Source: Bin16 sp965206315
Lineage (GTDB): Bacteria > Chloroflexota > Dehalococcoidia > Lucifugimonadales > Australimonadaceae
Direction of reading: 5' to 3'
NCBI GenBank assembly: GCA_965206315.1
Contig: OZ242210.1
Location: forward strand, 558,001 to 622,000
Length of the DNA: 64,000 nucleotides
Both the position numbers and the translations under genes were made by a program. Within the stretch, counting starts at the first letter, position 1; every line of letters begins with the position of its first letter. Positions 51,658 to 59,281 of this stretch are shown piece by piece. The notes beneath the pieces were generated by a model that was given only the letters and a program-made list of their open reading frames with translations, was not told the origin of the DNA and made no database searches.

Positions 51658-52509
51658 TTACGGCAGCCCCAACTCGTCGGCGAAGCCAAGGATGGCGGCG
51701 ATTGTCGCCTCCGGCTGCTGCTCGTGCACGTAGTGCGCGCTGCCCTCGACGGGACCACCGCGAACGTCGTCCGCGACCTCGCGCCACGCCCCGAGCACGT
51801 CCGCGTTCGCCGACGGCCCGGAACCGCCCCATATCGACAGCACCGGAACGGTGATCTTCCGCCCGGCGGCGACCTCGGCCCGCCAGTAGTCCGGGTCCTC
51901 TTCCAGCGCAAGGCGGTAGTCCCAGATAACCGCGTCCGCGGTGCCGGGCCGGGAGAACATCCCCACGTAGTACGCGCGCTCCTCCGGCGACAGATGCGGG
52001 TTGCGGTCCAGGAAGAGACCGAAGAACAGCTCCGGTATCGCGTTCACGATCGGTTCCGCCACGTTCCGCTGGCGGAAGAAATCGAAGTACCACTGCCGCC
52101 CGCTCGGGTCGCGGCGTCCTTCGCCCACGCCCTGCGGCGTCGAGTCGATCTGCACCATGCCGACGACATGCTCCGGCAGGTCAGCGGCTATGCGCCTTGC
52201 AGTCGGCGCGCCCTTGTCGTGCCCCACGACGACGAATCGCTCGTGGCCCAGATGGTCCATGAGCGCGACCGCGTCCGCCGCCATCGCCGCGAGGCCATAG
52301 GCGGCAGGATCGGGGATGCGTTCCGAATCGCCGTAGCCCCGGCGATCCGGCGCGACGACGGCAAACCGCTCCGACAGCGCCGGCGTTATCTGCTCCCAGG
52401 TGCGGCGCGTGCGTGGAAAGCCGTGGAGCAGCAGCAGTGGGAAGCCGCTCCCGGACGTCTCATACGCCGTGCGTACGCCGTTGACGGTGGCGAACTGTGC
52501 TTCGCCCAT
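51658..52509 (-). CDS. Alpha/beta hydrolase, epoxide hydrolase/haloacetate dehalogenase-like
   Basis: 283 residues. HGFPRTRRTW (HGxP oxyanion motif) and nucleophile Asp98 in GHDKGAP, which is the Asp type of epoxide hydrolases and dehalogenases. His near the end in GSAHYVHEQQP. The Arg pair that binds the carboxylate in fluoroacetate dehalogenase (D-R-x-x-R) is Lys/Pro here, so true haloacetate activity is doubtful. ATG at 52509 chosen over a TTG at 52530, which would overlap the small upstream gene. 7 bp from that gene. Confidence 0.85.
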   Translation of the reverse strand: MGEAQFATVNGVRTAYETSGSGFPLLLLHGFPRTRRTWEQITPALSERFAVVAPDRRGYGDSERIPDPAAYGLAAMAADAVALMDHLGHERFVVVGHDKGAPTARRIAADLPEHVVGMVQIDSTPQGVGEGRRDPSGRQWYFDFFRQRNVAEPIVNAIPELFFGLFLDRNPHLSPEERAYYVGMFSRPGTADAVIWDYRLALEEDPDYWRAEVAAGRKITVPVLSIWGGSGPSANADVLGAWREVADDVRGGPVEGSAHYVHEQQPEATIAAILGFADELGLP

Positions 52510-52516
52510 GAAGCGC

Positions 52517-52642
52517 CTAAGGCCAGACAAAGCTGAGGATGATGAGCAACGCCGCGAAACCGATGGCCCCTCCGGCAGTCACAGGCCAGATGATGTAGCC
52601 GATGTCTTCAGCGTTGCCGAACGGCCAGATCAGGTCTTTCAC
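52517..52642 (-). CDS. 41-residue single-pass membrane microprotein
   Basis: GTG start with GGAGGAG 7 nt upstream. It reads KDLIWPFGNAEDIGYIIWP, then a hydrophobic helix VTAGGAIGFAALLIILSFVW, and stops 7 bp before the hydrolase ATG. The good ribosome site, a strong promoter just upstream and tight spacing make it likely to be translated. No family known. It may anchor or regulate the hydrolase. Confidence 0.62.
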   Translation of the reverse strand: MKDLIWPFGNAEDIGYIIWPVTAGGAIGFAALLIILSFVWP

Positions 52643-52670
52643 GAGTCAACTCCTCCATGGAACTACCGTT

Positions 52671-52701
52671 ATCATAGTCGGGCAAGCAGCGCCGCTGTCA
52701 A
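52671..52701 (-). promoter_or_regulatory. Promoter of microprotein-hydrolase pair
   Basis: Leftward TTGACA (52696-52701), 19 bp, TATGAT (52671-52676). Both boxes are strong but the spacer is 2 bp long, so activation or weak basal use is possible. Start expected about 25 nt before the GTG. Confidence 0.6.
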
Positions 52702-52724
52702 CGCGAGGCGACACGACCTGCACG

Positions 52725-53657
52725 TCACTCTTTGTTTGCCTCCGCCTCCCGCATCGCATCCACGGTGCGACGTATGCCCTCCTCGAGCGGCACAGTGGCG
52801 CGCCAGCCGAGCGCCCGCTCGGCGCGGCGGACATCCAGATAGATGCGATGCACGTCGCCCGGACGCTCAACCGCGTGCTCAGGGCTGCCGCCGTAGTCCG
52901 TGGCTCCGGCGAGCGCGTCGAACACCTGCGACACTGTCGTCCCCTCTCCCGTCCCGATGTTGTACACGCCGTCCGCACCCTGCCCGAGTGCGAGCACGTT
53001 CGCCTGCACCACGTCGTCCACGTAGACATAGTCCCGTTCGTGTGAGCCGTCGCCGAAGATCGTGGGGCGCTGCCCGCGCATCATGGCATTGGCGAAGATG
53101 GCAACGACCCCCGCCTCGCCGAACGGGTCCTGTCGGGGGCCGTAGACGTTGCCGTAGCGCAGGATCGTGTAACGGATACCGGAGAGCGAACAGAGCGTCC
53201 GCACGTACGCCTCGGCCGCATCCTTGGACGCGCCATACGGCGAGAGCGGGCGCACGGGATGCTCCTCATCGGCGGGCAGCCGCTCCGGTTCGCCGTAAAG
53301 AGCGCCGCCCGTCGAGCTGAATACGAAGCGCCCCACCCCGTAGGCGGCGCACTGTTGGAGGACATTCAGCGTACCGAGCACATTCACTTCGGCATCGTGC
53401 ATCGGATCGCGAACGGACTCACTGACGCTGGCGTGAGCCGCGACGTGGAAGACGACCTCCGGCCGCGTGGCCTCGAACGCAGCCGCGAGCGCCGGACTGC
53501 GGATGTCGATCTCGTAGAGTGCTGCCTGCGGGTTGACGTTCGGGCGTTTGCCGGTGGCCAGGATGTCCACGGCGGCGACGCTATGGCCGTCCGCGACGAG
53601 CCTGTCCACGATGTGAGAACCGATGAAGCCGGCCCCCCCTGTTACCAGTACGTTCAC
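52725..53657 (-). CDS. NAD-dependent sugar-nucleotide epimerase/dehydratase (UDP-glucose 4-epimerase-like)
   Basis: 310-residue extended SDR. VTGGAGFIGSHIVDRLV NAD loop, VFSSTGGALYG (catalytic Ser/Thr region), PYGASKDAAEAYV (Tyr-x3-Lys), RYGNVYGPRQDP and GTGEGTTV. Most like GalE/WbpP-type epimerases. Supplies a sugar nucleotide for surface glycans. 4 bp downstream of the amidohydrolase, although the link in function is not obvious. Confidence 0.9.
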   Translation of the reverse strand: MNVLVTGGAGFIGSHIVDRLVADGHSVAAVDILATGKRPNVNPQAALYEIDIRSPALAAAFEATRPEVVFHVAAHASVSESVRDPMHDAEVNVLGTLNVLQQCAAYGVGRFVFSSTGGALYGEPERLPADEEHPVRPLSPYGASKDAAEAYVRTLCSLSGIRYTILRYGNVYGPRQDPFGEAGVVAIFANAMMRGQRPTIFGDGSHERDYVYVDDVVQANVLALGQGADGVYNIGTGEGTTVSQVFDALAGATDYGGSPEHAVERPGDVHRIYLDVRRAERALGWRATVPLEEGIRRTVDAMREAEANKE

Positions 53658-53661
53658 CGTC

Positions 53662-54732
53662 TCACAGGCGGTAATAGCGCAGGGCGTTCCGGCTCAGGAT
53701 CGCTTCCTTGTCGGTGTCCGCCAGCTCCTCGCTCTCGCGTACTTCCTGGATCTCCCGCTTGCACATCTCCGTCGTGACCTCGTGCGGGAAGTCGCTGGAG
53801 TAGAGGAAGGCGTCAGGGCTGTAACGCGTCGCCGCGAACCCGAGCGCGGGCTCCTCACCCTCGCACCCGATGTAGAGCCGACCCTCGCGGATGTGCCGCA
53901 GGATGTACTCGCTGGGTATCTCGTCCCCGTGCGGGCCGTACTCGCCCTCCGGGTCGTCCTCGATGTGCGTGACGTGCGAGCGGTCGAACCGCTCCATCGC
54001 CATGAGGAACCAGCCGATGCCGCCTTCCAGGAAGCTCATCCGCATGTTGGGGAACCGGTCGAGCACGCCGTTGAAAACGATGCTGGCCATCCCGATCATC
54101 ACGCCCATAGGGTGGCCCATCGCGTGGACGGGCGCGTACCGGTTCAGGTCGTCGAAGCCCATGCCGTCGTGACAGCCTCCGTGGATAGCGACTGCGCAGC
54201 CCAGCCGGTCGGCCTCCTCGTACACGGGCCAGTACATCTTGGCACCCAGGTGCCCGATCAGCCCGCGTGAGGGGAGCATGGCGCCCACCATCCCCAGATC
54301 GGTCACCGCTCGCCGGAGCTCCTCGACCGCGGCGACGGGGTCCTGCATCGGGATGAGCGCCATACCCTTGAAGCGCGAATCGCGGGCGCAGTAGGTGGCG
54401 TGGAGCCAGTCGTTGTACGCCTGCGTCGCGGCGATCGCCCAGTCGATAGCGGTGATCTTGCCGTAGGCGAGCCCCTGCGTCGGGTAGAGCACGGTAGTGT
54501 CGATGCCGACGTCGTCCAGGAACGTCACCCACTCGTCCGGCCCGACCACGCCTCGCTTGACGCGCTCGGGGTCAGGGTGGATCAGGTGATAGCGGTGGAA
54601 ATGGTCGAAGGGCGGAAAGATGGTACGCATCCTGTCCTTGAGGAAGGGGGTTGGCAGGAACTCCCTGATGCCGTCGTTGTCCTCCTGGACGTGCCCGTCA
54701 GCGTCGATGACCAACTCGATGTTCGCGCTCAT
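53662..54732 (-). CDS. Amidohydrolase-2 family protein
   Basis: 356 residues from the ATG MSANIELVIDADGHV with GGAGGAAGG upstream. D-x-H motif DADGHVQED, barrel His in AIHGGCHDG and MSFLEGGIGW, and SSDFPHEV with the conserved Asp/His near 320. The reading frame is open for 4 kb upstream but codes nothing there. Similar in type to 50445-51641 though not a close copy. Reaction unknown. Confidence 0.87.
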   Translation of the reverse strand: MSANIELVIDADGHVQEDNDGIREFLPTPFLKDRMRTIFPPFDHFHRYHLIHPDPERVKRGVVGPDEWVTFLDDVGIDTTVLYPTQGLAYGKITAIDWAIAATQAYNDWLHATYCARDSRFKGMALIPMQDPVAAVEELRRAVTDLGMVGAMLPSRGLIGHLGAKMYWPVYEEADRLGCAVAIHGGCHDGMGFDDLNRYAPVHAMGHPMGVMIGMASIVFNGVLDRFPNMRMSFLEGGIGWFLMAMERFDRSHVTHIEDDPEGEYGPHGDEIPSEYILRHIREGRLYIGCEGEEPALGFAATRYSPDAFLYSSDFPHEVTTEMCKREIQEVRESEELADTDKEAILSRNALRYYRL

Positions 54733-54770
54733 GGCCTTCCTCCTCCGCTCGTAGACTTCTTCATGCGCGG

Positions 54771-54799
54771 AGTATAGACCCCGCTCCTGGCAAGTCCAA
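54771..54799 (-). promoter_or_regulatory. Sigma70-type promoter for amidohydrolase-epimerase
   Basis: Leftward TTGGAC (54794-54799), 17 bp, TATACT (54771-54776). Start near 54764, leader about 32 nt. It faces away from the TATAGT box of the MFS gene at 54832. Confidence 0.65.
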
Positions 54800-54831
54800 A
54801 CCACTGAAGAGTTGTCACGCGGCACAGGGCG

Positions 54832-54837
54832 TATAGT
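54832..54837 (+). promoter_or_regulatory. Candidate -10 box for MFS transporter
   Basis: TATAGT, 12 bp before the ATG at 54850, with TTGTCA at 54812-54817 (14 bp spacer, short). A transcript from here would have a leader of only a few bases. Confidence 0.45.
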
Positions 54838-54849
54838 GGGGCAGCCCCC

Positions 54850-56112
54850 ATGCATACGCCGAACCAGCAGCCAGTCCCACCCGCAGCGCAGGGCGCCGTA
54901 TCCCGGCAGGCGATGCACTACCCCGATTACCGCATCCTCTGGTTCACCACGGCGCTCGTGGCAGGAGGCATCTGGTTCCAACAGGTAACGCTCGGCTGGC
55001 TCGCGTACGACCTCACTGAGGACCCACTGCAGGTAGCGGGCGTGGTGGGCGTGCGTACGCTTCCGTTGCTGCTGTCGCCGCTTACGGGCGTCATCGCGGA
55101 CCGGATGGACCGCAAGAAGCTGCTGCTCGTGGACCAGGCGCTCGTCACGGTCCTGGTGTTCGGTTTCGCGCTGGTGCTGATCTACGACCTGCACCAGCTC
55201 TGGCACCTGTACGTCTTCGCCGTGCTGTTCGGGCTGCTCTGGGCGGGGAACAACCCGGTGCGCCACGTGCTCATCGCCAACACGGTGCCGCGTGAGGCGC
55301 TGATGAACGCGACGGCGATGATCTCCATGTCGTTCAATCTCATGCGCGCCGTCGGCCCGGCCATAGGCGGATTCGTCATCGCCTTCCTCGGACCGGGCGC
55401 CAACTTCCTCATCCAGGGCTTCCTCTTCCTGGCGGCGCTGCTGCTGGTCACCCGCATGCGGACGCCGTACTACAACACGGACCGGGCCCGAACCAGGCAG
55501 AGTTCGCCGCTCCATGACCTCAAGGAAGGCTTTGCCCGCGTTATCAGCGACCCGCCGACGCGCATCACCGTCACGATGACCTTTGTGCTGTCCATCACCA
55601 TGCTCGCCATGGTGTTCAATCAGCTGCCGGTCTACTCGGCTGAGATCCTGCTGAATACGGACGGCACGTACCTCGGCCTTCTGCTGATGGCGATGGGCCT
55701 CGGCGGGTTCCTGGGGACGGCGCTGATCGCATTCTTCAGCTCGGCGCGGCGGAAGGGGGTGATCGCCTCCGCCGCATTCACGCTGGCGGCGGTCAGTGTC
55801 GTCGCCCTCTCGCAGGTGGCGACCCTCTGGATGGCGATGCTCGCGCTCCTGCTCCAGCAGATGTTCGTGCAGGTAGTGATGACGATGAACATGACCATCG
55901 TGCAGTCGCTGACACCGGACCAGTTGCGGGGCCGCGTGATAGGCGTCTACCAGATGGAGATCGGGCTGATGCCGTTCTGGGGGCTGGTCGGCGGAGCGCT
56001 CTCCAGGACGTACGGGGTGGACAACGCCTTCTTCGTCGCAGGCATCGCAGGCCTGGCGATCATCGCCTTCGCGAGCATTGCGTTGCCGCGATACCGGCGG
56101 CTGGAGTTGTAA
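54850..56112 (+). CDS. MFS transporter (DHA3/enterobactin-exporter-like)
   Basis: 420 residues with twelve predicted membrane helices. MFS loop motif between helices 2 and 3: PLTGVIADRMDRKKLLLVDQ (G-x3-D-R-x-x-R/K type); VQSLTPDQLRGRVIGVYQM in the second half is typical of the exporter group DHA3. Likely exports a drug, siderophore or metabolite by proton antiport. Divergent from the amidohydrolase. Confidence 0.88.
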   Translation: MHTPNQQPVPPAAQGAVSRQAMHYPDYRILWFTTALVAGGIWFQQVTLGWLAYDLTEDPLQVAGVVGVRTLPLLLSPLTGVIADRMDRKKLLLVDQALVTVLVFGFALVLIYDLHQLWHLYVFAVLFGLLWAGNNPVRHVLIANTVPREALMNATAMISMSFNLMRAVGPAIGGFVIAFLGPGANFLIQGFLFLAALLLVTRMRTPYYNTDRARTRQSSPLHDLKEGFARVISDPPTRITVTMTFVLSITMLAMVFNQLPVYSAEILLNTDGTYLGLLLMAMGLGGFLGTALIAFFSSARRKGVIASAAFTLAAVSVVALSQVATLWMAMLALLLQQMFVQVVMTMNMTIVQSLTPDQLRGRVIGVYQMEIGLMPFWGLVGGALSRTYGVDNAFFVAGIAGLAIIAFASIALPRYRRLEL

Positions 56113-56121
56113 CGGCGCGCG

Positions 56122-56127
56122 TATAAT
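56122..56127 (+). promoter_or_regulatory. Consensus -10 box before second MFS gene
   Basis: TATAAT, 27 bp before the TTG start at 56155. No -35 box of quality. Confidence 0.45.
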
Positions 56128-56154
56128 CGCGGGAACGGGGCGAAGGGAGCAGGC

Positions 56155-57450
56155 TTGGCAGCAGAGGGTACGGCAAGGCGGGGCGGCATCTTCTACGGCT
56201 GGTACATCGTGGCTGCCGTCTTCTTCATGGTGTTCGTCTCCATCGGCTTCCGGCAGAGTTTCGGACTGTTCCTGCCCTCCTGGACGGAGGAATACGGGGT
56301 GTCGGTCTCGTTCCTCTCCACTGTTGCCTTCGTCGGGTGGATGGTGAACGGCATAGCGCAGCCGGTCGTGGGCGGGCTGGCCGACCGGTACGGCGCGCGC
56401 GTGGTTGCCTGGGTGAGCGTCGGTGTCCTCGGCTTGAGCACCATAGGGATGGCGTTCTCCTTCAACATCTGGGCGCTGGCGTTCTTCTACGCAACGCTCG
56501 CCTCGTTCTCCAACGCGGGGGCGATGTTCACGCCGCTCACACCGCTCATCTCGCGCTGGTTCGTTCGCAGGCGGGGCGCGGCGCTGAGCATGATCACCGC
56601 TGGCGGCTCCGGCGGCGCGATGCTGCTGATCCCTTTCGCCGCCTACCTGCTGGAACTCGCCAACTGGCGGGTCGCACTTGGAGTCATCGCGGCGATCATG
56701 CTGGTGCTCGTGCTGCCACTGGTGATGGTGGTGGTCCGCGACCGTCCATCGGCGATGGGGCTGAGGCCGGACGGCGACGCGCCGCCGAACGCGGACGGCT
56801 CGCAGAGACCGCCGATATACGATGGGCCGCTCACCGTATCTCACTGGCGGCAGGCGTACCGCTCCGCCCCCATGTGGCAGCTCACGCTCACCTACGTCGT
56901 CTGCGGCATCACGACGGCGGTCATCGCCGTGCACTTCGTCTCGTTCGCGAAGACCGAGGGCATCAACGAGACGACCGCGGCGCTCGCGTTCGGGCTGCTC
57001 AGCTTCGCCAACATGGCGAGCGTGCTCATCATGGGGTTCTTCATCTCCGACCGTGTTCAACGCAAGAACTCGCTCACCGTCATCTACGCGGTGCGGGGGC
57101 TGGGTTTCCTGGCGCTGCTGGTCATGCCGACCTCCGTGGGGCTGTGGGTATTCGCGGTCGTCGCGGGCAGTTCGTGGCTTGCGACGGTGCCCCAGACAAG
57201 CGCGCTTACGGCGGAGGTGTACGGCGTCCGCAACGTCGGCGCCATCACCGGCATGCTCACGATGGTGCACATGTGCGCGGGAGCGGTCGCCGTGCTCGCA
57301 GCCGGTTTCTCCTTCGACTACTTCGGCTCCTATGACCCGTTCTGGCTGGTGTCGGTGCTGATGCTTGGCGGAGCATCGCTCATGGCATGGACGCTGCGGG
57401 AGCGGGAGGTCTCGGCGCGCTACCGGCCCATGCGGCTCGCGGAGGCGTAG
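56155..57450 (+). CDS. MFS transporter (oxalate/monocarboxylate-like)
   Basis: 431 residues, TTG start with GGGAGCAGG upstream. Twelve membrane helices; GGLADRYGARVVAW motif A; large start segment FYGWYIVAAVFFMVFVSIGFRQSFGLF like OxlT/monocarboxylate carriers (MCT). Central cytoplasmic loop about 195-225 is Pro/Asp-rich. Probably imports or exchanges an organic anion. A 61-residue membrane protein gene follows after 3 bp. Confidence 0.88.
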   Translation: MAAEGTARRGGIFYGWYIVAAVFFMVFVSIGFRQSFGLFLPSWTEEYGVSVSFLSTVAFVGWMVNGIAQPVVGGLADRYGARVVAWVSVGVLGLSTIGMAFSFNIWALAFFYATLASFSNAGAMFTPLTPLISRWFVRRRGAALSMITAGGSGGAMLLIPFAAYLLELANWRVALGVIAAIMLVLVLPLVMVVVRDRPSAMGLRPDGDAPPNADGSQRPPIYDGPLTVSHWRQAYRSAPMWQLTLTYVVCGITTAVIAVHFVSFAKTEGINETTAALAFGLLSFANMASVLIMGFFISDRVQRKNSLTVIYAVRGLGFLALLVMPTSVGLWVFAVVAGSSWLATVPQTSALTAEVYGVRNVGAITGMLTMVHMCAGAVAVLAAGFSFDYFGSYDPFWLVSVLMLGGASLMAWTLREREVSARYRPMRLAEA

Positions 57451-57453
57451 GTC

Positions 57454-57639
57454 GTGGGCATACGCGCGCACCACTCGGAGCCGACGGACTCGGAACTGCT
57501 GGAGTGGCTCGTCCACACGCTGGACTCGATCCTCGGACAGGGGCCGGTGGTGATCGTCACCGGCATCGCGGTAGTGGTCATCGCAATCCCGCTGGCGATA
57601 GCGGTGCTGGCGCTCCGCCGTCGCGGCGGGCGGACCTAA
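57454..57639 (+). CDS. 61-residue single-pass membrane microprotein
   Basis: GTG start, GGAGG 8 nt upstream inside the preceding gene's end. Hydrophilic N-terminus (HHSEPTDSELLEWLVHTLDSIL), one strong helix (VVIVTGIAVVVIAIPLAIAVLAL) and a basic tail RRRGGRT, so the C-terminus should be inside. Tightly behind the MFS gene; may assist it. The stop overlaps the convergent MFS gene by 4 bp. Confidence 0.6.
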   Translation: MGIRAHHSEPTDSELLEWLVHTLDSILGQGPVVIVTGIAVVVIAIPLAIAVLALRRRGGRT

Positions 57640-58913
57640 GCCTTCCTCCTCGGACGGCGCGCCGCGAGGAAGAAGAACCCCGCGGCGAAGGCGCCAACGG
57701 CGTAGACGGTGTGCACGGGTTCGTAGCTCTTCATCAGGTCGAAGGCGAACGCGGTGACGAGCGGCCCCAACGCCATCGAAGGGGTGGCGATCAGCACCGT
57801 GAAGCCCGTGATGGAGCCGACGTGCCTCCGGCCGAAGTAGTCCGGCCACGCCTGCGATTGCAACTGCTGCGAGCCGCCGATGGCGAGGCCGATCGGCAAG
57901 GCCGCGGCGAAGAGGGTGACGGGCGTATCAGCCAGCACGTAGAGCGCGATCGAGAGCGAGTAGCCGAAGCCCCAGAGCGTCAAGCCTGCATGGATGCCGA
58001 AGCGCGCGGCGATATAGCCCCAGAACGGCCGGCCCAGCAACGCGCCGAAGCCGAACAAGGCGAACGCGCTCGACGCGAACTGGTACTCGAGCCCTTCATC
58101 TATGAAGTACGGCACCATGTTGGCGATGACGCCCGTAGCCGGGAAACCGGTCAGCATGATCGATATGACGATGAGCCAGAGCGTCCGCGTCCGGACGGCC
58201 TCCCGCAACGTCCAGCTGTCCTCGTCCGATACGGTGCGCGAGCGGTCGGACCGGTCCGATCGCATCGCGCCTGGCAGATCGCCGTCGGGGAACTGCCCGT
58301 GGTCCTCCGGCCTGCGCCGCACGATGAGCCAGACGAGCGGAGCGAGGATGAATAGCTCGACGACGCCAAGCACGGCCCAACCGGCGCGCCACGAGGTCTG
58401 ATCGATGAGGATCGCGAAGACCGGGACCATGGTGAAGCCGAAGACGGCGCGTCCGCCGCTGGACCAGGCGAAGGCGGCGGCGCGGCGGCGCACGAACCAG
58501 TTGGCGATGGCCGTGCGCGGGCCCACGATCTCCAGTCCCGTCCGCGCCGCTCCGACCCCGACGCCGAGCAGCACGTAGTACGCCCAGGGCACGTCCGTGA
58601 ACGCCAGCAGCAGGAGGCACGCGCCGCCGAACAACGCACTGAGCGTCATGCCGAGCCGCGCGCCGCTCCTGTCGAACAGCGGGCCGAGCACCATGCCGAG
58701 CCCGGCGGAGACGAACGTAGCGACGGTGAGCGCGCCGGTGAGCGTCGTGCGGCTCCAGCCGAGGTCGTTCTCCATCGGGACGACGAGCAGGCCGAAGAGG
58801 TAGCTGGTCGCCGCACCGTGAGTGAAGAGCGCGAGGAAGGAGACGCCGACGATCCACCATCCGCGGAAGGACGGGTAGAAGGTGATGCGTCGTGCGGGCG
58901 CGGTGCTGCTCAT
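57636..58913 (-). CDS. MFS transporter (monocarboxylate/OxlT-like)
   Basis: 425 residues, twelve membrane helices. FYPSFRGWWIVGVSFLALFTHGAATSYLFGLL opening (in parts), LGPLFDRSGARLGM motif A, GRPFWGYIAARFG second motif. Same broad group as 56155-57450 but clearly different in sequence. A central loop about 205-235 (RSDRSDRSRTVSDEDSWTLRE) is charged. Substrate unknown. Confidence 0.88.
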   Translation of the reverse strand: MSSTAPARRITFYPSFRGWWIVGVSFLALFTHGAATSYLFGLLVVPMENDLGWSRTTLTGALTVATFVSAGLGMVLGPLFDRSGARLGMTLSALFGGACLLLLAFTDVPWAYYVLLGVGVGAARTGLEIVGPRTAIANWFVRRRAAAFAWSSGGRAVFGFTMVPVFAILIDQTSWRAGWAVLGVVELFILAPLVWLIVRRRPEDHGQFPDGDLPGAMRSDRSDRSRTVSDEDSWTLREAVRTRTLWLIVISIMLTGFPATGVIANMVPYFIDEGLEYQFASSAFALFGFGALLGRPFWGYIAARFGIHAGLTLWGFGYSLSIALYVLADTPVTLFAAALPIGLAIGGSQQLQSQAWPDYFGRRHVGSITGFTVLIATPSMALGPLVTAFAFDLMKSYEPVHTVYAVGAFAAGFFFLAARRPRRKA

Positions 58914-58969
58914 GGGACAGGAACTCTCATTCTTGCACAGGCAGTAGAGGCTTAGACGGGACAGGGCGG

Positions 58970-59120
58970 ATCAAGGTGGCCAACGCTGCGTGAATTCTGG
59001 CCACCTTGATAGTCGCGTTACGAGTAAACAGGACACTCGATCTGGCCACCTTGGCCACCTTGATATGGGCGTTTCCAAGGCCGTGGCCTGCTTCCCGCAT
59101 CAAGGTGGCCAAGGTGGCCA
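58970..59120. repeat. Short-motif array C (AAGGTGGCCA), three direct and three inverted copies
   Basis: Forward copy in 58970-58982, inverted copies at 58998-59010 and tandemly at 59043-59064, forward tandem pair at 59099-59120. The two tandem pairs are perfect 22 bp reverse complements of each other. The copy order is forward, reverse, reverse-reverse, forward-forward. No gene is inside. It may be a binding array, a folded RNA, or the remnant of a mobile element. Confidence 0.8.
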
Positions 59121-59145
59121 ACGAATTCACAAGTTTGGACCTGAT

Positions 59146-59195
59146 CCATAGATCCTTTCTATAGCTGCGCCGTGAGCTATAGACGGAGTCTATGG
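59146..59195. repeat. Nested palindrome (two concentric inverted repeats)
   Basis: Outer arms CCATAGA (59146-59152) and TCTATGG (59189-59195); inner arms CTATAGCT (59159-59166) and AGCTATAG (59175-59182). The two internal gaps are both 6 bp, so the whole 50 bp can form a symmetric cruciform or hairpin with an internal loop. Lies 25 bp after array C. Confidence 0.75.
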
Positions 59196-59249
59196 CTGGT
59201 GCGAGGCGCATGGTCATGCGTCCAGCGTAACGGATGAAGGGTCGACCAG

Positions 59250-59268
59250 GTAAGAGGCAGATGTCACA
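59250..59268. repeat. 19 bp sequence shared with 27434-27452
   Basis: GTAAGAGGCAGATGTCACA, 18 of 19 identical to the copy after array B and in the same orientation. Ends about 14 bp before the EamA stop. Confidence 0.55.
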
Positions 59269-59281
59269 GTGGCGACAAGCG

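Larger units (their letters stand above)
58914..59281. other. Intergenic region with inverted-repeat array (368 bp)
   Basis: Between the MFS gene and the first EamA gene. It contains array C (58970-59120), a nested palindrome (59146-59195) and the 19 bp sequence shared with 27434. A 120-codon minus-strand frame crosses it but only translates the repeats. AT content is higher than in surrounding genes. Confidence 0.75.

Noticed and set aside
51658..52509. A true fluoroacetate dehalogenase
   Set aside because: The nucleophile Asp and overall pattern fit, but the two Arg residues that bind the substrate carboxylate are Lys and Pro, so only a general epoxide-hydrolase-like call is made.
53662..57849. 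A 1395-codon open frame on the minus strand
   Set aside because: Only the last 356 codons (the amidohydrolase) look like protein. The rest is antisense to two clear MFS genes and is rich in Arg, His, Asp and Glu, the usual product of reading high-GC genes on the wrong strand.
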